Origin: Palsa-459 sp035937595
Lineage (GTDB): Bacteria > Actinomycetota > Acidimicrobiia > Acidimicrobiales > RAAP-2
Assembly: GCA_035937595.1 (NCBI GenBank)
Contig: DASZHS010000039.1
Location: 37,477-101,476, forward strand
Length of the DNA: 64,000 nt
Direction: 5' to 3'
Part shown: positions 41,891 to 49,909 of the stretch, in pieces
How the letters are laid out: the number at the start of each line of letters is the position of its first letter
Numbering within the stretch: position 1 is the stretch's first letter
Program-made: the position numbers and the translations under genes
Notes under the pieces: model-generated
Seen by the model: the letters and a program-made list of their open reading frames with translations, nothing else
Told to the model about the DNA's origin: nothing
Databases searched by the model: none

Positions 41891-43520
41891 GGCGGTCCCG
41901 CGGGGAGGGCCGGTAGACGAGGAGCACGGCCTCGGTGTGCGGCGCGGTGAGGTAGACGCCCGCGGGCGCCCAGCCGAGCTGGCGAAGGTAGAGGTAGTTC
42001 GCCGTCTTCTCGAGGTCGTTCGGGTGCCCCGGGACCCGTGACTGGTGCCCGACCGTCGACGCCACGTACCAGACCCGCGTCGTGCGCGAGGACAGCCGGG
42101 GATAGGAGCGGTCCGGGAAGAAGTAGTTCTCCGAGATCACGACGTCGGGGTCGCGGCTGACGACGTGGAACCCCTGCGACCACGCGAGCAGGGTGGGCGC
42201 GAACGAGACCGAGGTCGGGGTGAGCCCGTCGTAGGCCCAGCTGAACGCGAGCCAGGGGTCGACCACGACGACGGCGCTCCGGCCGACGTTGGGCGGCGCG
42301 TCGAGCTGGGCGACGAGCGGGCGCAGGTCCGTCGTCGGGTACGACGCACGGTGCGTCGCCCCGACCCCCACGAGGACGGCAGCGACCACGACGCAGCCCG
42401 CGAGCGCCGCGCGGCGTGCGGTCGCGCCCGCGCGGGCCGCCAACGGGCTGAGCGCGCCGGCGGCGAGGAGGAGGATCGACGGGTAGAGCACCTCGTCGGT
42501 GCGCCCGCCGCCGAACGGGCTCTTGGCGAGGAGCGCGAGGATGACGGCGAGGACGACGGCGAGCGACGAGGCGACGAGGGCGCCCGGTGCGCGGCCGCGG
42601 CGTCGGACCACGCCGACGAGCGGCGGGGCCGTGATCGCGACGAGGGCGACGGCCGCCAGCAGCGCGAGCGCGACGCCGGCCGCGGTGATGGCCGTCGACA
42701 CCCGCCCTCGCCCGAGCGGGGTGCCCAGCATCCAGTGGAAGAGGCCGGTGCCCATGGCCTCGAGCGAGAACCCGGCACGGTGCAGGGACGCCGTCGACAA
42801 CAGGTAGCCGCGCTTCGTCCACCCGTAGTGCAGGCTCGGGGAGAGGTGCCGCAGCCACAGCACGTAGCCGATCGCCGCGGTCCCGATCGTCGTGAGGACG
42901 ACCACCGCGCCGTCGCGCCGACGGGTGGCGTCCCGGGTGGCGAGGAGCGCGGCGACCCCCGCCACCGCCACGCAGACGACGAGCGTGGTCAGTGAGACGA
43001 GGAGCGAGCCCGCGCACGCGGCCGCGCAGAGCGCCGCGTCTCTCGGGCGGCCGGCGCGCCGCCACCGCTCGAAGAGCCACAGCACGAGGCAGGCGAGCAG
43101 GAGGTCGAGCCCGAACTGCTTCACGCGCGTGGAGTAGTCGACGGCCACCGGGCTCGCCGCGACGACGAGCGCGCCGAGGTAGGTGAGCGGCCACCAGGCG
43201 CCGAAGTACCGCAGCACGAAGAACACCGCGACGATGCCGGCGAGCCCTGCGACGAAGGCGGGCAGCTGGGCCCACCAGGTCGCGCCGGGATGCAGCTGGA
43301 GCCAGCTGCGCAGCGCGATCGTGTAGCCGGGTGCGGTCGTCACCATGTGGATCGCGGTCCCGAGCCCCACCCGCGCCGGCATCGCCGACCACGCGTCGTC
43401 GAACCACAGGCTGGACGAGGTGAACCCCGGCGCCCTCGTCCACGCCCCGAACCCGACGATCGCAAACAGCGCGAGCGGGCCGAGCCACCGCGAGCCGCGG
43501 CGCGGTGGTGCTCCGTCCAC
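41874..43520 (-). CDS. GT-C/PMT-like membrane glycosyltransferase
   Basis: The 548-residue protein has a first helix followed by a loop with SSSLWFDDAWSAMPARVGLG, the acidic pair expected of lipid-phosphosugar-dependent GT-C enzymes of the ArnT/GT39 kind. About ten more membrane helices and a C-terminal soluble domain of about 150 residues (DPWLAFSWAYDGLTPTSV) follow. The donor and acceptor are unknown. It interrupts the acyl-CoA cluster. GTG at 43520 has TAGCGT six bases upstream. Confidence 0.72.
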   Translation of the reverse strand: MDGAPPRRGSRWLGPLALFAIVGFGAWTRAPGFTSSSLWFDDAWSAMPARVGLGTAIHMVTTAPGYTIALRSWLQLHPGATWWAQLPAFVAGLAGIVAVFFVLRYFGAWWPLTYLGALVVAASPVAVDYSTRVKQFGLDLLLACLVLWLFERWRRAGRPRDAALCAAACAGSLLVSLTTLVVCVAVAGVAALLATRDATRRRDGAVVVLTTIGTAAIGYVLWLRHLSPSLHYGWTKRGYLLSTASLHRAGFSLEAMGTGLFHWMLGTPLGRGRVSTAITAAGVALALLAAVALVAITAPPLVGVVRRRGRAPGALVASSLAVVLAVILALLAKSPFGGGRTDEVLYPSILLLAAGALSPLAARAGATARRAALAGCVVVAAVLVGVGATHRASYPTTDLRPLVAQLDAPPNVGRSAVVVVDPWLAFSWAYDGLTPTSVSFAPTLLAWSQGFHVVSRDPDVVISENYFFPDRSYPRLSSRTTRVWYVASTVGHQSRVPGHPNDLEKTANYLYLRQLGWAPAGVYLTAPHTEAVLLVYRPSPRDRLSVRR

Positions 43521-43526
43521 CGTGCG

Positions 43527-43532
43527 ACGCTA
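43527..43532 (-). promoter_or_regulatory. -10 of leaderless GT-C gene
   Basis: TAGCGT ends six bases before the GTG start. Confidence 0.55.
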
Positions 43533-43578
43533 GCCAAGGGACGCCAGCGCCCCGTGCGACCGGGAGCGCCCGGCGGTG

Positions 43579-43755
43579 TCAGCCGGGGCGGCTGCGCGTG
43601 CGGATCGGGTGCGCGGAGAACCACCGGCCGCTGAAGCGCCAGCGACTCGTGACCGGTCCGTGGTGCTGCTCGGCGTCGACGATGCGCGCGACCGCGTCGT
43701 CGATCGCGCGCCGCACGTCGGGCGGGACCTCGGGACGCGGTCGCAGGCCCGTCAC
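43579..43755 (-). CDS. Small conserved-looking protein after the acyl-CoA carboxylase beta gene
   Basis: A 58-codon gene whose GTG overlaps the pccB stop (GTGA), so it is translated with it. The product is basic and helical in its first half (PPDVRRAIDDAVARIVDAEQ) and ends with SRWRFSGRWFSAHPI. Actinobacterial acyl-CoA carboxylases often have a small epsilon subunit encoded right after the beta chain. Position and size match that role, but the sequence is not an obvious epsilon chain. Function unproven. Confidence 0.65.
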   Translation of the reverse strand: MTGLRPRPEVPPDVRRAIDDAVARIVDAEQHHGPVTSRWRFSGRWFSAHPIRTRSRPG

Positions 43756-45308
43756 AGGGGCATGTTCCCGTGCTTGCGCTTCGGGAGGTCCTCGCGCTTC
43801 GTCGTGAGCACCTCGAGGCTCGCGGCGAGGAGGCGGCGCGTGTCGGCGGGGTCGATGACGTCGTCGACGAAGCCGCGCTCGGCGGCGAGGTACGGGTTGG
43901 CGTAGCGCTCCGCGTACTCGTCGGCCAGCTCGTCGCGGCGCGTGGCCGGGTCCTCGGCGTCGGCGAGGTCGCGGCGGTAGACGATCTCGACCGCACCCTG
44001 AGGGCCCATGACGGCGAGCTCGGCGGTCGGCCACGCGAAGGCGAGGTCCGCGCCGATGGACTTCGAGTTCATGACGACGTAGGCGCCGCCGTAGGCCTTG
44101 CGGGTGATGAGCTGGATCCTCGGCACCGTCGACTCGCAGAACGCGTAGAGGAGCTTCGCGCCGTGACGGATGATCCCCCCGTACTCCTGGTCGGTGCCCG
44201 GCATGAAGCCCGGCACGTCGACGAAGGCGATGATCGGCACGTTGAACGCGTCGCAGGTGCGCACGAACCGGGCGGCCTTCTCCGACGAGTCGATGTCGAG
44301 CACGCCCGCGAGGTGCGCCGGCTGGTTGCCCACGATGCCGACCGGCCGTCCGCCGATCTTGGCGAAGCCGACGGTCACCGACATCGCCCAGCTCGCGTTC
44401 ACCTCCATGTAGTCGCCGTCGTCGACGACCGCCTTCACGACCTTCTTCATGTCGTAGGGCTGCGACGAGCTGTCCGGCATCAGCGTGCGGAGCTCGGGGC
44501 AGGCGCGATCCACGGGATCGGTCGCCGCGGTGCGCGGGGGCTCCTCGAGGTTGTTGGACGGCAGGAAGCTGAGCAGGTAGCGGACCTCGTCGAGGCAGCT
44601 CTTCTCGTCGGCGTAGACGAACTGGGCCACCCCCGAGCGGGTCGCGTGGGTGAGCGCCCCGCCCAGCTGCTCGAGCGTGACGTCCTCGCCCGTCACGGTC
44701 TTGACGACGTCGGGGCCGGTGATGAACATCCGCGAGGAGTCCTTCACCATGAAGATGAAGTCGGTGAGCGCGGGCGAGTACACCGCGCCGCCGGCGCACG
44801 GGCCGAGCACCACCGAGATCTGCGGGACGACGCCCGACGCGCGCGCGTTGCGCACGAAGATGCCCCCGTAGGAGTGCAGCGCGCTCACGCCCTCCTGGAT
44901 CCGCGCGCCCCCGCCGTCGTTGAGCCCGATGATCGGGATCCCGAGCGACTCGGAGAGGTCCATCACCTTGTGGATCTTCGCGGCGTACGTCTCGCCGAGC
45001 GCGCCGCCGAAGAGCGTGAAGTCCTGGGAGAAGACGCAGACCTTGCGACCGTCGATCGTGCCGAACCCGGTGATCACGCCGTCGGTGTAGGGCCGTGTCT
45101 CCTCGAGCCCCATGCCGTGCGCCTGGTGGCGCGCGAGCATGTCGAGCTCGACGAAGCTGTCCTCGTCGAGCAGGTACTCGAGTCGCTCGCGCGCGGTCAT
45201 CTTGCCCTGCGCGTGCTGTCGCTCGACGGCGCGCGCGTTGCCGGCGTGGCGCGCCTCCTCGCGGCGCCGCTCGAGGTCCTTCAGCCGCTCCTCCATCGAG
45301 TGCTCCAT
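43752..45308 (-). CDS. pccB: Acyl-CoA (propionyl-CoA) carboxylase beta chain
   Basis: The carboxyltransferase subunit moves CO2 from biotin to propionyl-CoA, or acetyl-CoA in related enzymes. The 518 residues contain GKMTARERLEYLLDEDSFVE, IGLNDGGGARIQEGVSALHSYGGIF (first oxyanion region), VLGPCAGGAVYSPALTDF, DVPGFMPGTDQEYGGIIRHG and RKAYGGAYVVMNSKSIGAD (second oxyanion region). The biotin-carrying alpha chain is not in the window. ATG at 45308 has TAGCCT eight bases upstream. Confidence 0.95.
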   Translation of the reverse strand: MEHSMEERLKDLERRREEARHAGNARAVERQHAQGKMTARERLEYLLDEDSFVELDMLARHQAHGMGLEETRPYTDGVITGFGTIDGRKVCVFSQDFTLFGGALGETYAAKIHKVMDLSESLGIPIIGLNDGGGARIQEGVSALHSYGGIFVRNARASGVVPQISVVLGPCAGGAVYSPALTDFIFMVKDSSRMFITGPDVVKTVTGEDVTLEQLGGALTHATRSGVAQFVYADEKSCLDEVRYLLSFLPSNNLEEPPRTAATDPVDRACPELRTLMPDSSSQPYDMKKVVKAVVDDGDYMEVNASWAMSVTVGFAKIGGRPVGIVGNQPAHLAGVLDIDSSEKAARFVRTCDAFNVPIIAFVDVPGFMPGTDQEYGGIIRHGAKLLYAFCESTVPRIQLITRKAYGGAYVVMNSKSIGADLAFAWPTAELAVMGPQGAVEIVYRRDLADAEDPATRRDELADEYAERYANPYLAAERGFVDDVIDPADTRRLLAASLEVLTTKREDLPKRKHGNMPL

Positions 45309-45316
45309 GCCGACCG

Positions 45317-45322
45317 AGGCTA
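45317..45322 (-). promoter_or_regulatory. -10 of pccB
   Basis: TAGCCT ends eight bases before the ATG, in the short gap after the epimerase gene. Confidence 0.45.
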
Positions 45323-45331
45323 CCGATCGGA

Positions 45332-45745
45332 TCAGGATTGCTCTGCGTGCTCCTCGACGAGCTCGATCAAGGTGCCGTAGGACGCCGACGGGTGGACGAA
45401 CGCCACGGTGGTCCCCCGCGAGCCGGGTCGCGGCACCTGGTCGATGACGCGCGCGCCGCTCGCCTTGACCGCCTCGAGCGCGGCGGCGCAGTCCTCCACG
45501 CGGTAGGCGACGTGGTGGAGGCCCTCGCCGCGGGTCGCGAGGAACTTGGCGACCGGGGAGGCGTCCGTGGTGGGGGTGAGCAGCTGGACGTAGGACTCGG
45601 CGACCTGGACGAGCGCCTCCTCGACGCCGTCGGAGCGGACCACCTCGCGGTGGACCACCTTCGCGCCCAGCGCACGCTCGTACCACGCGACCGCCCCGTC
45701 GAGGTCGCGCACGGCGATGGCCACGTGGTCGATCTCGGTGAGCAC
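45332..45745 (-). CDS. mce: Methylmalonyl-CoA/ethylmalonyl-CoA epimerase
   Basis: Interconverts the 2R and 2S forms of methylmalonyl- or ethylmalonyl-CoA. The 137-residue vicinal-oxygen-chelate protein has TEIDHVAIAVRDLDGAVAWY with the first metal His, GEGLHHVAYRVEDCAAAL with the next, and the C-terminal Glu in GTLIELVEE. The GTG lies four bases after the ccr stop, so it is in the ccr operon and matches that pathway's need for an epimerase before the mutase. Confidence 0.93.
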   Translation of the reverse strand: MLTEIDHVAIAVRDLDGAVAWYERALGAKVVHREVVRSDGVEEALVQVAESYVQLLTPTTDASPVAKFLATRGEGLHHVAYRVEDCAAALEAVKASGARVIDQVPRPGSRGTTVAFVHPSASYGTLIELVEEHAEQS

Positions 45746-45749
45746 GTCG

Positions 45750-47087
45750 CTACCGGTGACGCCGGAAGATCGTGAGCCGGTCCTCCCCGACCGTGCCGCG
45801 GAGCTCGAAGTCGTCGATGCCGAGGCCCTCGGCGGGCGCGACGCACAGCACCCCGAGCTTGCCCTCGGCGAGGTTGCGGTGGACCTGGAGGGCGGCCACG
45901 CCCACCTGGTCGAGCGCGTAGACCGCCGAGAGGGGCGGGACGATCCTGCCCTCGCACACCAGCTGGTTGGCCCGCCAGGCCTCTCGGTAGTTCGAGAAGT
46001 GGCTGCCCTTGATCGTCTTCAGCTTCATCCAGAGGTGCCGGTTGTCGTACTCGATCATGTAGCCCGTCGTCGCGGCGCACGTGACGATCGTCCCGCCGCG
46101 CTTGCAGGCGAACACGCTCGCACCCATCGTCTGGCGCCCGGGGTGCTCGAAGACGATGTCGGGGTCCGTACCCGCGAGCGCGCGGACGTCGGCGCCGAAG
46201 CGGCGCCACTCGGACTCGTCCTGGGTGTGCTCGTCGGCCCAGAAGCGGTAGCCCCGCTCGGCGCGGTCGAGCACGCGGGCACAGCCGAGCTCGCGCAGCA
46301 GCGCCGCGCGCGCCGCGCTCGAGACGACGCCGACGGGCGTCGCTCCGCCGTTCAGCGCGTACTGGACCGCGAAGCTCCCGAGGCCCCCGGTCGCCCCCCA
46401 GATGAGCACCGTGTCGCCCTGGGTCACCGGCGCGCCGTTGTGCGAGACCAGCATCCGGTAGGCGGTGGAGTTGCACAGGGCGTTCACCGCCGCCTCCTCC
46501 CAGCTGAGGTGGGTCGGCTTCGGCATGAGCTGGTTGGCCTTCACCACGGCCACGTCGGCCAGGCCGCCGAAGTTGGTCTCGAACCCCCAGATCCGCTGGT
46601 TGACGGCCAGCATGGAGTCGTCGTGGGCGGTGGGGTCCTGGTCGTCGACGTAGTTGCAGTGGACCGTGACCTTGTCGCCGGGGCGCCAGCGGCGGACCGC
46701 CGAGCCGACGCGGAGGACGACGCCCGCGGCGTCCGAGCCGATGACGTGGTGGTCGAGCGCGTGGCGCGCGCCCCAGACCGACTCGCGACCGAGGCGGTCG
46801 AGGAAGCCGAAGGTCGGCAGGGGCTCGAAGATCGAGGTCCAGACCGTGTTGAAGTTGATCGACGACGCCATGACCGCCACGTAGGCCTCGTCGGGCGCGA
46901 GCTCGGGCAGCGGCACCTCGCCCACGACGATGGACTTGGTCGGGTCCTTGTCCATCGAGGCCACACCCTCGAACATGGTGGCGTCCTCGCGACGGACGTA
47001 GGCGGCCCGGTAGGCCTCCGGCATCGGCAGACCGGCGAGCACGTCCCCGGGTGCGCCGTCGAGCGCCGCGACGAGGATCTCGTGCAT
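45750..47087 (-). CDS. ccr: Crotonyl-CoA carboxylase/reductase
   Basis: Reductively carboxylates crotonyl-CoA to (2S)-ethylmalonyl-CoA with NADPH and CO2, the hallmark enzyme of the ethylmalonyl-CoA pathway. Family marks are SINFNTVWTSIFEPLPTFGF, GARHALDHHVIGSDAAGVVL, GDKVTVHCNYVDDQDPTAHD, WGFETNFGGLADVAVVKANQ, the nucleotide site WGATGGLGSFAVQYAL, and EHPGRQTMGASVFACKRGGT. The ATG at 47087 (445 residues) is preferred over one eight codons upstream because TACGCT ends six bases before it. Confidence 0.95.
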   Translation of the reverse strand: MHEILVAALDGAPGDVLAGLPMPEAYRAAYVRREDATMFEGVASMDKDPTKSIVVGEVPLPELAPDEAYVAVMASSINFNTVWTSIFEPLPTFGFLDRLGRESVWGARHALDHHVIGSDAAGVVLRVGSAVRRWRPGDKVTVHCNYVDDQDPTAHDDSMLAVNQRIWGFETNFGGLADVAVVKANQLMPKPTHLSWEEAAVNALCNSTAYRMLVSHNGAPVTQGDTVLIWGATGGLGSFAVQYALNGGATPVGVVSSAARAALLRELGCARVLDRAERGYRFWADEHTQDESEWRRFGADVRALAGTDPDIVFEHPGRQTMGASVFACKRGGTIVTCAATTGYMIEYDNRHLWMKLKTIKGSHFSNYREAWRANQLVCEGRIVPPLSAVYALDQVGVAALQVHRNLAEGKLGVLCVAPAEGLGIDDFELRGTVGEDRLTIFRRHR

Positions 47088-47093
47088 CGCGGG

Positions 47094-47099
47094 AGCGTA
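47094..47099 (-). promoter_or_regulatory. -10 of leaderless ccr
   Basis: TACGCT ends six bases before the ATG at 47087. This decides the start codon. Confidence 0.55.
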
Positions 47100-47130
47100 C
47101 CGCTCGGTCATCGCCGCAGCCCACGGCGAC

Positions 47131-47136
47131 TAGGTT
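47131..47136 (+). promoter_or_regulatory. -10 of the thiolase gene
   Basis: TAGGTT on the plus strand, giving a short leader that carries AGGAGG (47152-47157) five bases before the GTG. The gene is divergent from ccr. Confidence 0.5.
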
Positions 47137-47162
47137 GCGAAGACCGACGCGAGGAGGTCACC

Positions 47163-48344
47163 GTGTCCACATCGGTCATCGTCGCCGGAGCGCGCACGCC
47201 GATCGGCAAGCTCTCGGGCGCGCTCGGGGGCTTCACCGCGATGCAGCTGGGTGGGTTTGCCATCGCCGCCGCGCTCGAGCGCGCGGGCGTCGCACCCGAG
47301 GACGTCGACCTCGTGCTCATGGGGCAGGTCCTCCAGGCCGGGCAGGGCCAGATCACGGCACGCCAGGCGGCGGTCCTGGCCGGCATCCCGATGCGGGTGC
47401 ACGCGACGACCATCAACAAGGTGTGCCTCTCGGGGCTCAACACGATCTACCTCGCGGACCTGCTCGTGCGCGCCGGGGAGGCCGAGGTCGTCGTGGCGGG
47501 CGGCATGGAGTCGATGACCCAGGCGCCGCACCTGCTCAAGGGCGCGCGCGCGGGCTACCGCCTCGGCGACGCGACGCTCATCGACTCGATGATGCTCGAC
47601 GGGCTCACCTGCGCGTTCGACCAGTGCGCGATGGGGCTGTCCACCGAGCGCCACAATCACGGCCGGATCTCGCGCGAGCGCCAGGACGCGTTCAGCGCGG
47701 CGAGCCACGAGAAGGCAGCCGCCGCGGCCAAGCTGGGCCTGCTCGCTGAGGAGATCGTCCCCGTCGAGGTCCCGCAGCGCAAGGGCGATCCGCTCGTCGT
47801 CGACACCGACGAGGGCGTGCGCCCCGGGACGACGGCCGAGTCCCTCGCCGCGCTCCGACCGGCGTTCGACCCCGAGGGCACCATCACCGCCGGTAACGCG
47901 TCGCAGATCTCCGACGGCGGGGCCGCCGTCATCGTGATGTCCGAGGAGCGGGCGCGGAGGACCGGCGCGCCCGTGCTCGGCGAGCTCGTCGCCTACGGCC
48001 AGGTCGCCGGCCCCGACGCGTCGCTGCTCTCCCAGCCGGCGAACGCGATCCGCGCGGCGCTCGCGAAGGCGGACCTCGGGGTCACCGACCTCGACCTCGT
48101 CGAGATCAACGAGGCGTTCGCCGCGGTCGGGCTGCAGTCCGCAGACGAGCTCGGCCTCGACGAGTCGACGCTCAACGTGAACGGCGGTGCGATCGCGCTC
48201 GGCCACCCGGTCGGGATGTCGGGGACGCGCCTCGCGCTGACGGCGCTGCTCGAGCTGCGGCGCCGCGGCGGCGGCACCGCCGCCGTCGCGCTGTGCGGCG
48301 GCGGGGGCCAGGGCGACGCCGCGATCCTGCGGTCCCGCGGTTAG
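47163..48344 (+). CDS. phaA: Acetyl-CoA acetyltransferase (thiolase)
   Basis: Condenses two acetyl-CoA to acetoacetyl-CoA, or the reverse. The 393 residues have the nucleophilic Cys in TINKVCLSGLNTIYLAD (about residue 88), NEAFAAVGLQ, NVNGGAIALGHPVGMSGTR with the catalytic His, and the second Cys in ALCGGGGQGDAA. GTG at 47163 with a strong ribosome-binding site. Divergent from ccr, it would supply the entry step of the ethylmalonyl-CoA pathway; a general fatty-acid role is possible too. Confidence 0.94.
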   Translation: MSTSVIVAGARTPIGKLSGALGGFTAMQLGGFAIAAALERAGVAPEDVDLVLMGQVLQAGQGQITARQAAVLAGIPMRVHATTINKVCLSGLNTIYLADLLVRAGEAEVVVAGGMESMTQAPHLLKGARAGYRLGDATLIDSMMLDGLTCAFDQCAMGLSTERHNHGRISRERQDAFSAASHEKAAAAAKLGLLAEEIVPVEVPQRKGDPLVVDTDEGVRPGTTAESLAALRPAFDPEGTITAGNASQISDGGAAVIVMSEERARRTGAPVLGELVAYGQVAGPDASLLSQPANAIRAALAKADLGVTDLDLVEINEAFAAVGLQSADELGLDESTLNVNGGAIALGHPVGMSGTRLALTALLELRRRGGGTAAVALCGGGGQGDAAILRSRG

Positions 48345-48347
48345 CAG

Positions 48348-48857
48348 CTAACCGAGCGATGGCGCCTCGAAGAACTCGAGGACGCAGCGACGCGGTGCCG
48401 GGGCGTCGCCGGTGAAGGAGAGGATCGCGACCGCGCACAGCGGGAAGCCCTCGTCGAGGGCGCCGTCGGGGTCGTCGACGAGGTCGGCCACCAGATAGAC
48501 GACCGTCGGGTTGTGGCCCACCACGATGAGGTCGCCCTCGCCGGGGTCGGCCGCTGTGAGCGAGGAGAGGACGTCCTCGGTGCGCACGTCGCGGTAGCCG
48601 TTGTAGAGCGACGGGTCGACGACGGCGCGCACGCAGACCGGCGTGCCGGCGAGCGCCAGCTCGAAGGTCTCGAGCGTCCGCGCGGCATCCGAGACGACGA
48701 CCGTGCCCCGCACCTCGGCGAGCGGACCGCCCTCTGTGGTCCACGCTCGCAGCGCGGTCGCCTGCGCCCGTCCCTTCTCGGAGAGCTCGCGGCCGTGGTC
48801 ACCACGCGGGGAGTCACGCTGCGCCTTCGCGTGTCGCACGACGACCAGCCGGCGCAT
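48348..48857 (-). CDS. SixA-like histidine phosphatase
   Basis: The 169-residue product belongs to the histidine phosphatase superfamily: LVVVRHAKAQRDSP holds the catalytic RHG-like RHA motif, ELSEKGRAQATALRAW follows, and VVGHNPTVVYLVADL has the second catalytic His. SixA removes phosphate from phosphohistidine signalling domains; actinobacterial relatives can have small-molecule substrates. It converges with the thiolase gene, 3 bp apart, and is read away from uppP. Confidence 0.88.
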   Translation of the reverse strand: MRRLVVVRHAKAQRDSPRGDHGRELSEKGRAQATALRAWTTEGGPLAEVRGTVVVSDAARTLETFELALAGTPVCVRAVVDPSLYNGYRDVRTEDVLSSLTAADPGEGDLIVVGHNPTVVYLVADLVDDPDGALDEGFPLCAVAILSFTGDAPAPRRCVLEFFEAPSLG

Positions 48858-48897
48858 CGCGGCAGTCTCCCAGACCTTGGGGCTGCGCTCCCCGGCC

Positions 48898-48903
48898 TAT
48901 CGT
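48898..48903 (+). promoter_or_regulatory. Putative -10 of uppP
   Basis: TATCGT ends ten bases before the ATG at 48914. It overlaps an upstream in-frame GTG, which argues against that GTG as the start. Confidence 0.4.
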
Positions 48904-48913
48904 GACGCTCGCC

Positions 48914-49825
48914 ATGCACCACCTCTCCTACTTCCACGCGATCGTCATCGGGCTGCTCCAGGGCGTCACCGAGCTGTTCCCGGTCTCGAGCCTCGGTCAC
49001 GGCGTCATCCTCCCGGCGCTGTTCGGCTGGAACGACGTCGTGCGGCCCCAGTCCCAGTCCGAGAGCTTCTACCTCGCGTTCCTCGTGGGGTTGCACGTGG
49101 GCACGGCCGTCGGCCTCCTCGTCTACTACTGGCGGGACTGGGTGCGGATCATCGGGGCGTTCTTCGTGACGCTCCGCGCGCGTCGGGCGACGACCCCGGA
49201 CGAGCGCTTCGCCTGGCTCATCATCCTGGCCACGATCCCCGTCGGCATCGTCGGGCTCGCCTTCGAGCACAAGCTCCGCGTGCTGTTCGCGAAGCCGCTC
49301 GCCGCCTCGATCTTCCTCACGATCAACGGTCTGCTGCTTCTGTTCGGCGAGGTGGTCCGCCGCCGCACCCTCGCGACGGGCGGCCAGCTGCGCGCCGCCG
49401 ATCGCCACCTCGCGGTCAGCGACGCTGAGGCGGGCGGCTTTCGCCACCTCGCCACGCTCTCGTACGCGCGCGGGACCACGATCGGGGCGTCGCAGATCCT
49501 GGCGTTGTTCGCCGGCATCAGCCGCTCGGGCATCACGATGGTCACCGGGCTCTTGGAGGGGCTGGACCACGAAGACGCCGCGCGGTTCAGCTTCATGCTC
49601 GCGACCCCGGTGATCCTCCTCGCCGGGCTGCTGAAGCTGCCGGACCTCAACGGGCACCTCGGCGACGGGGTGCGCTACCAGACGCTCGTCGCCTCGGTCT
49701 GCGCGGGCGTGGCCGCATGGGCCTCGGTCCGCTTCTTGGTGCGGTGGTTCCAGACACGGACGCTGTGGCCGTTCGGGATCTACTGCATCCTCGCCGGCAC
49801 GGCCTGCACCATCTACTTCAGTTAG
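48914..49825 (+). CDS. uppP: Undecaprenyl-diphosphatase (BacA/UppP)
   Basis: Removes a phosphate from undecaprenyl pyrophosphate to recycle the lipid carrier of cell-wall synthesis; extra activity gives bacitracin resistance. The 303-residue membrane protein has the first active-site motif LLQGVTELFPVSSLGHGVIL and the second FAGISRSGITMVTGLLEGL, plus about eight membrane helices. The ATG at 48914 is used; a GTG four codons upstream is in frame but lies within the -10. Confidence 0.93.
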   Translation: MHHLSYFHAIVIGLLQGVTELFPVSSLGHGVILPALFGWNDVVRPQSQSESFYLAFLVGLHVGTAVGLLVYYWRDWVRIIGAFFVTLRARRATTPDERFAWLIILATIPVGIVGLAFEHKLRVLFAKPLAASIFLTINGLLLLFGEVVRRRTLATGGQLRAADRHLAVSDAEAGGFRHLATLSYARGTTIGASQILALFAGISRSGITMVTGLLEGLDHEDAARFSFMLATPVILLAGLLKLPDLNGHLGDGVRYQTLVASVCAGVAAWASVRFLVRWFQTRTLWPFGIYCILAGTACTIYFS

Positions 49826-49896
49826 CCACTTCCGTTCGCTCCTCACGACGCCTCGTCGCCGGGTCCGGGCGACGGCGTGACGGACCGTCGGCTCGC

Positions 49897-49902
49897 TACC
49901 AT
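49897..49902 (+). promoter_or_regulatory. -10 of leaderless SGNH gene
   Basis: TACCAT ends seven bases before the GTG start. Confidence 0.55.
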
Positions 49903-49909
49903 CCGCCGC

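Noticed and set aside
47088..47111. ccr start at ATG 47111
   Set aside because: A TACGCT hexamer lies inside those eight codons, placed exactly for a leaderless start at 47087, and no ribosome-binding site precedes 47111. The longer form remains possible.
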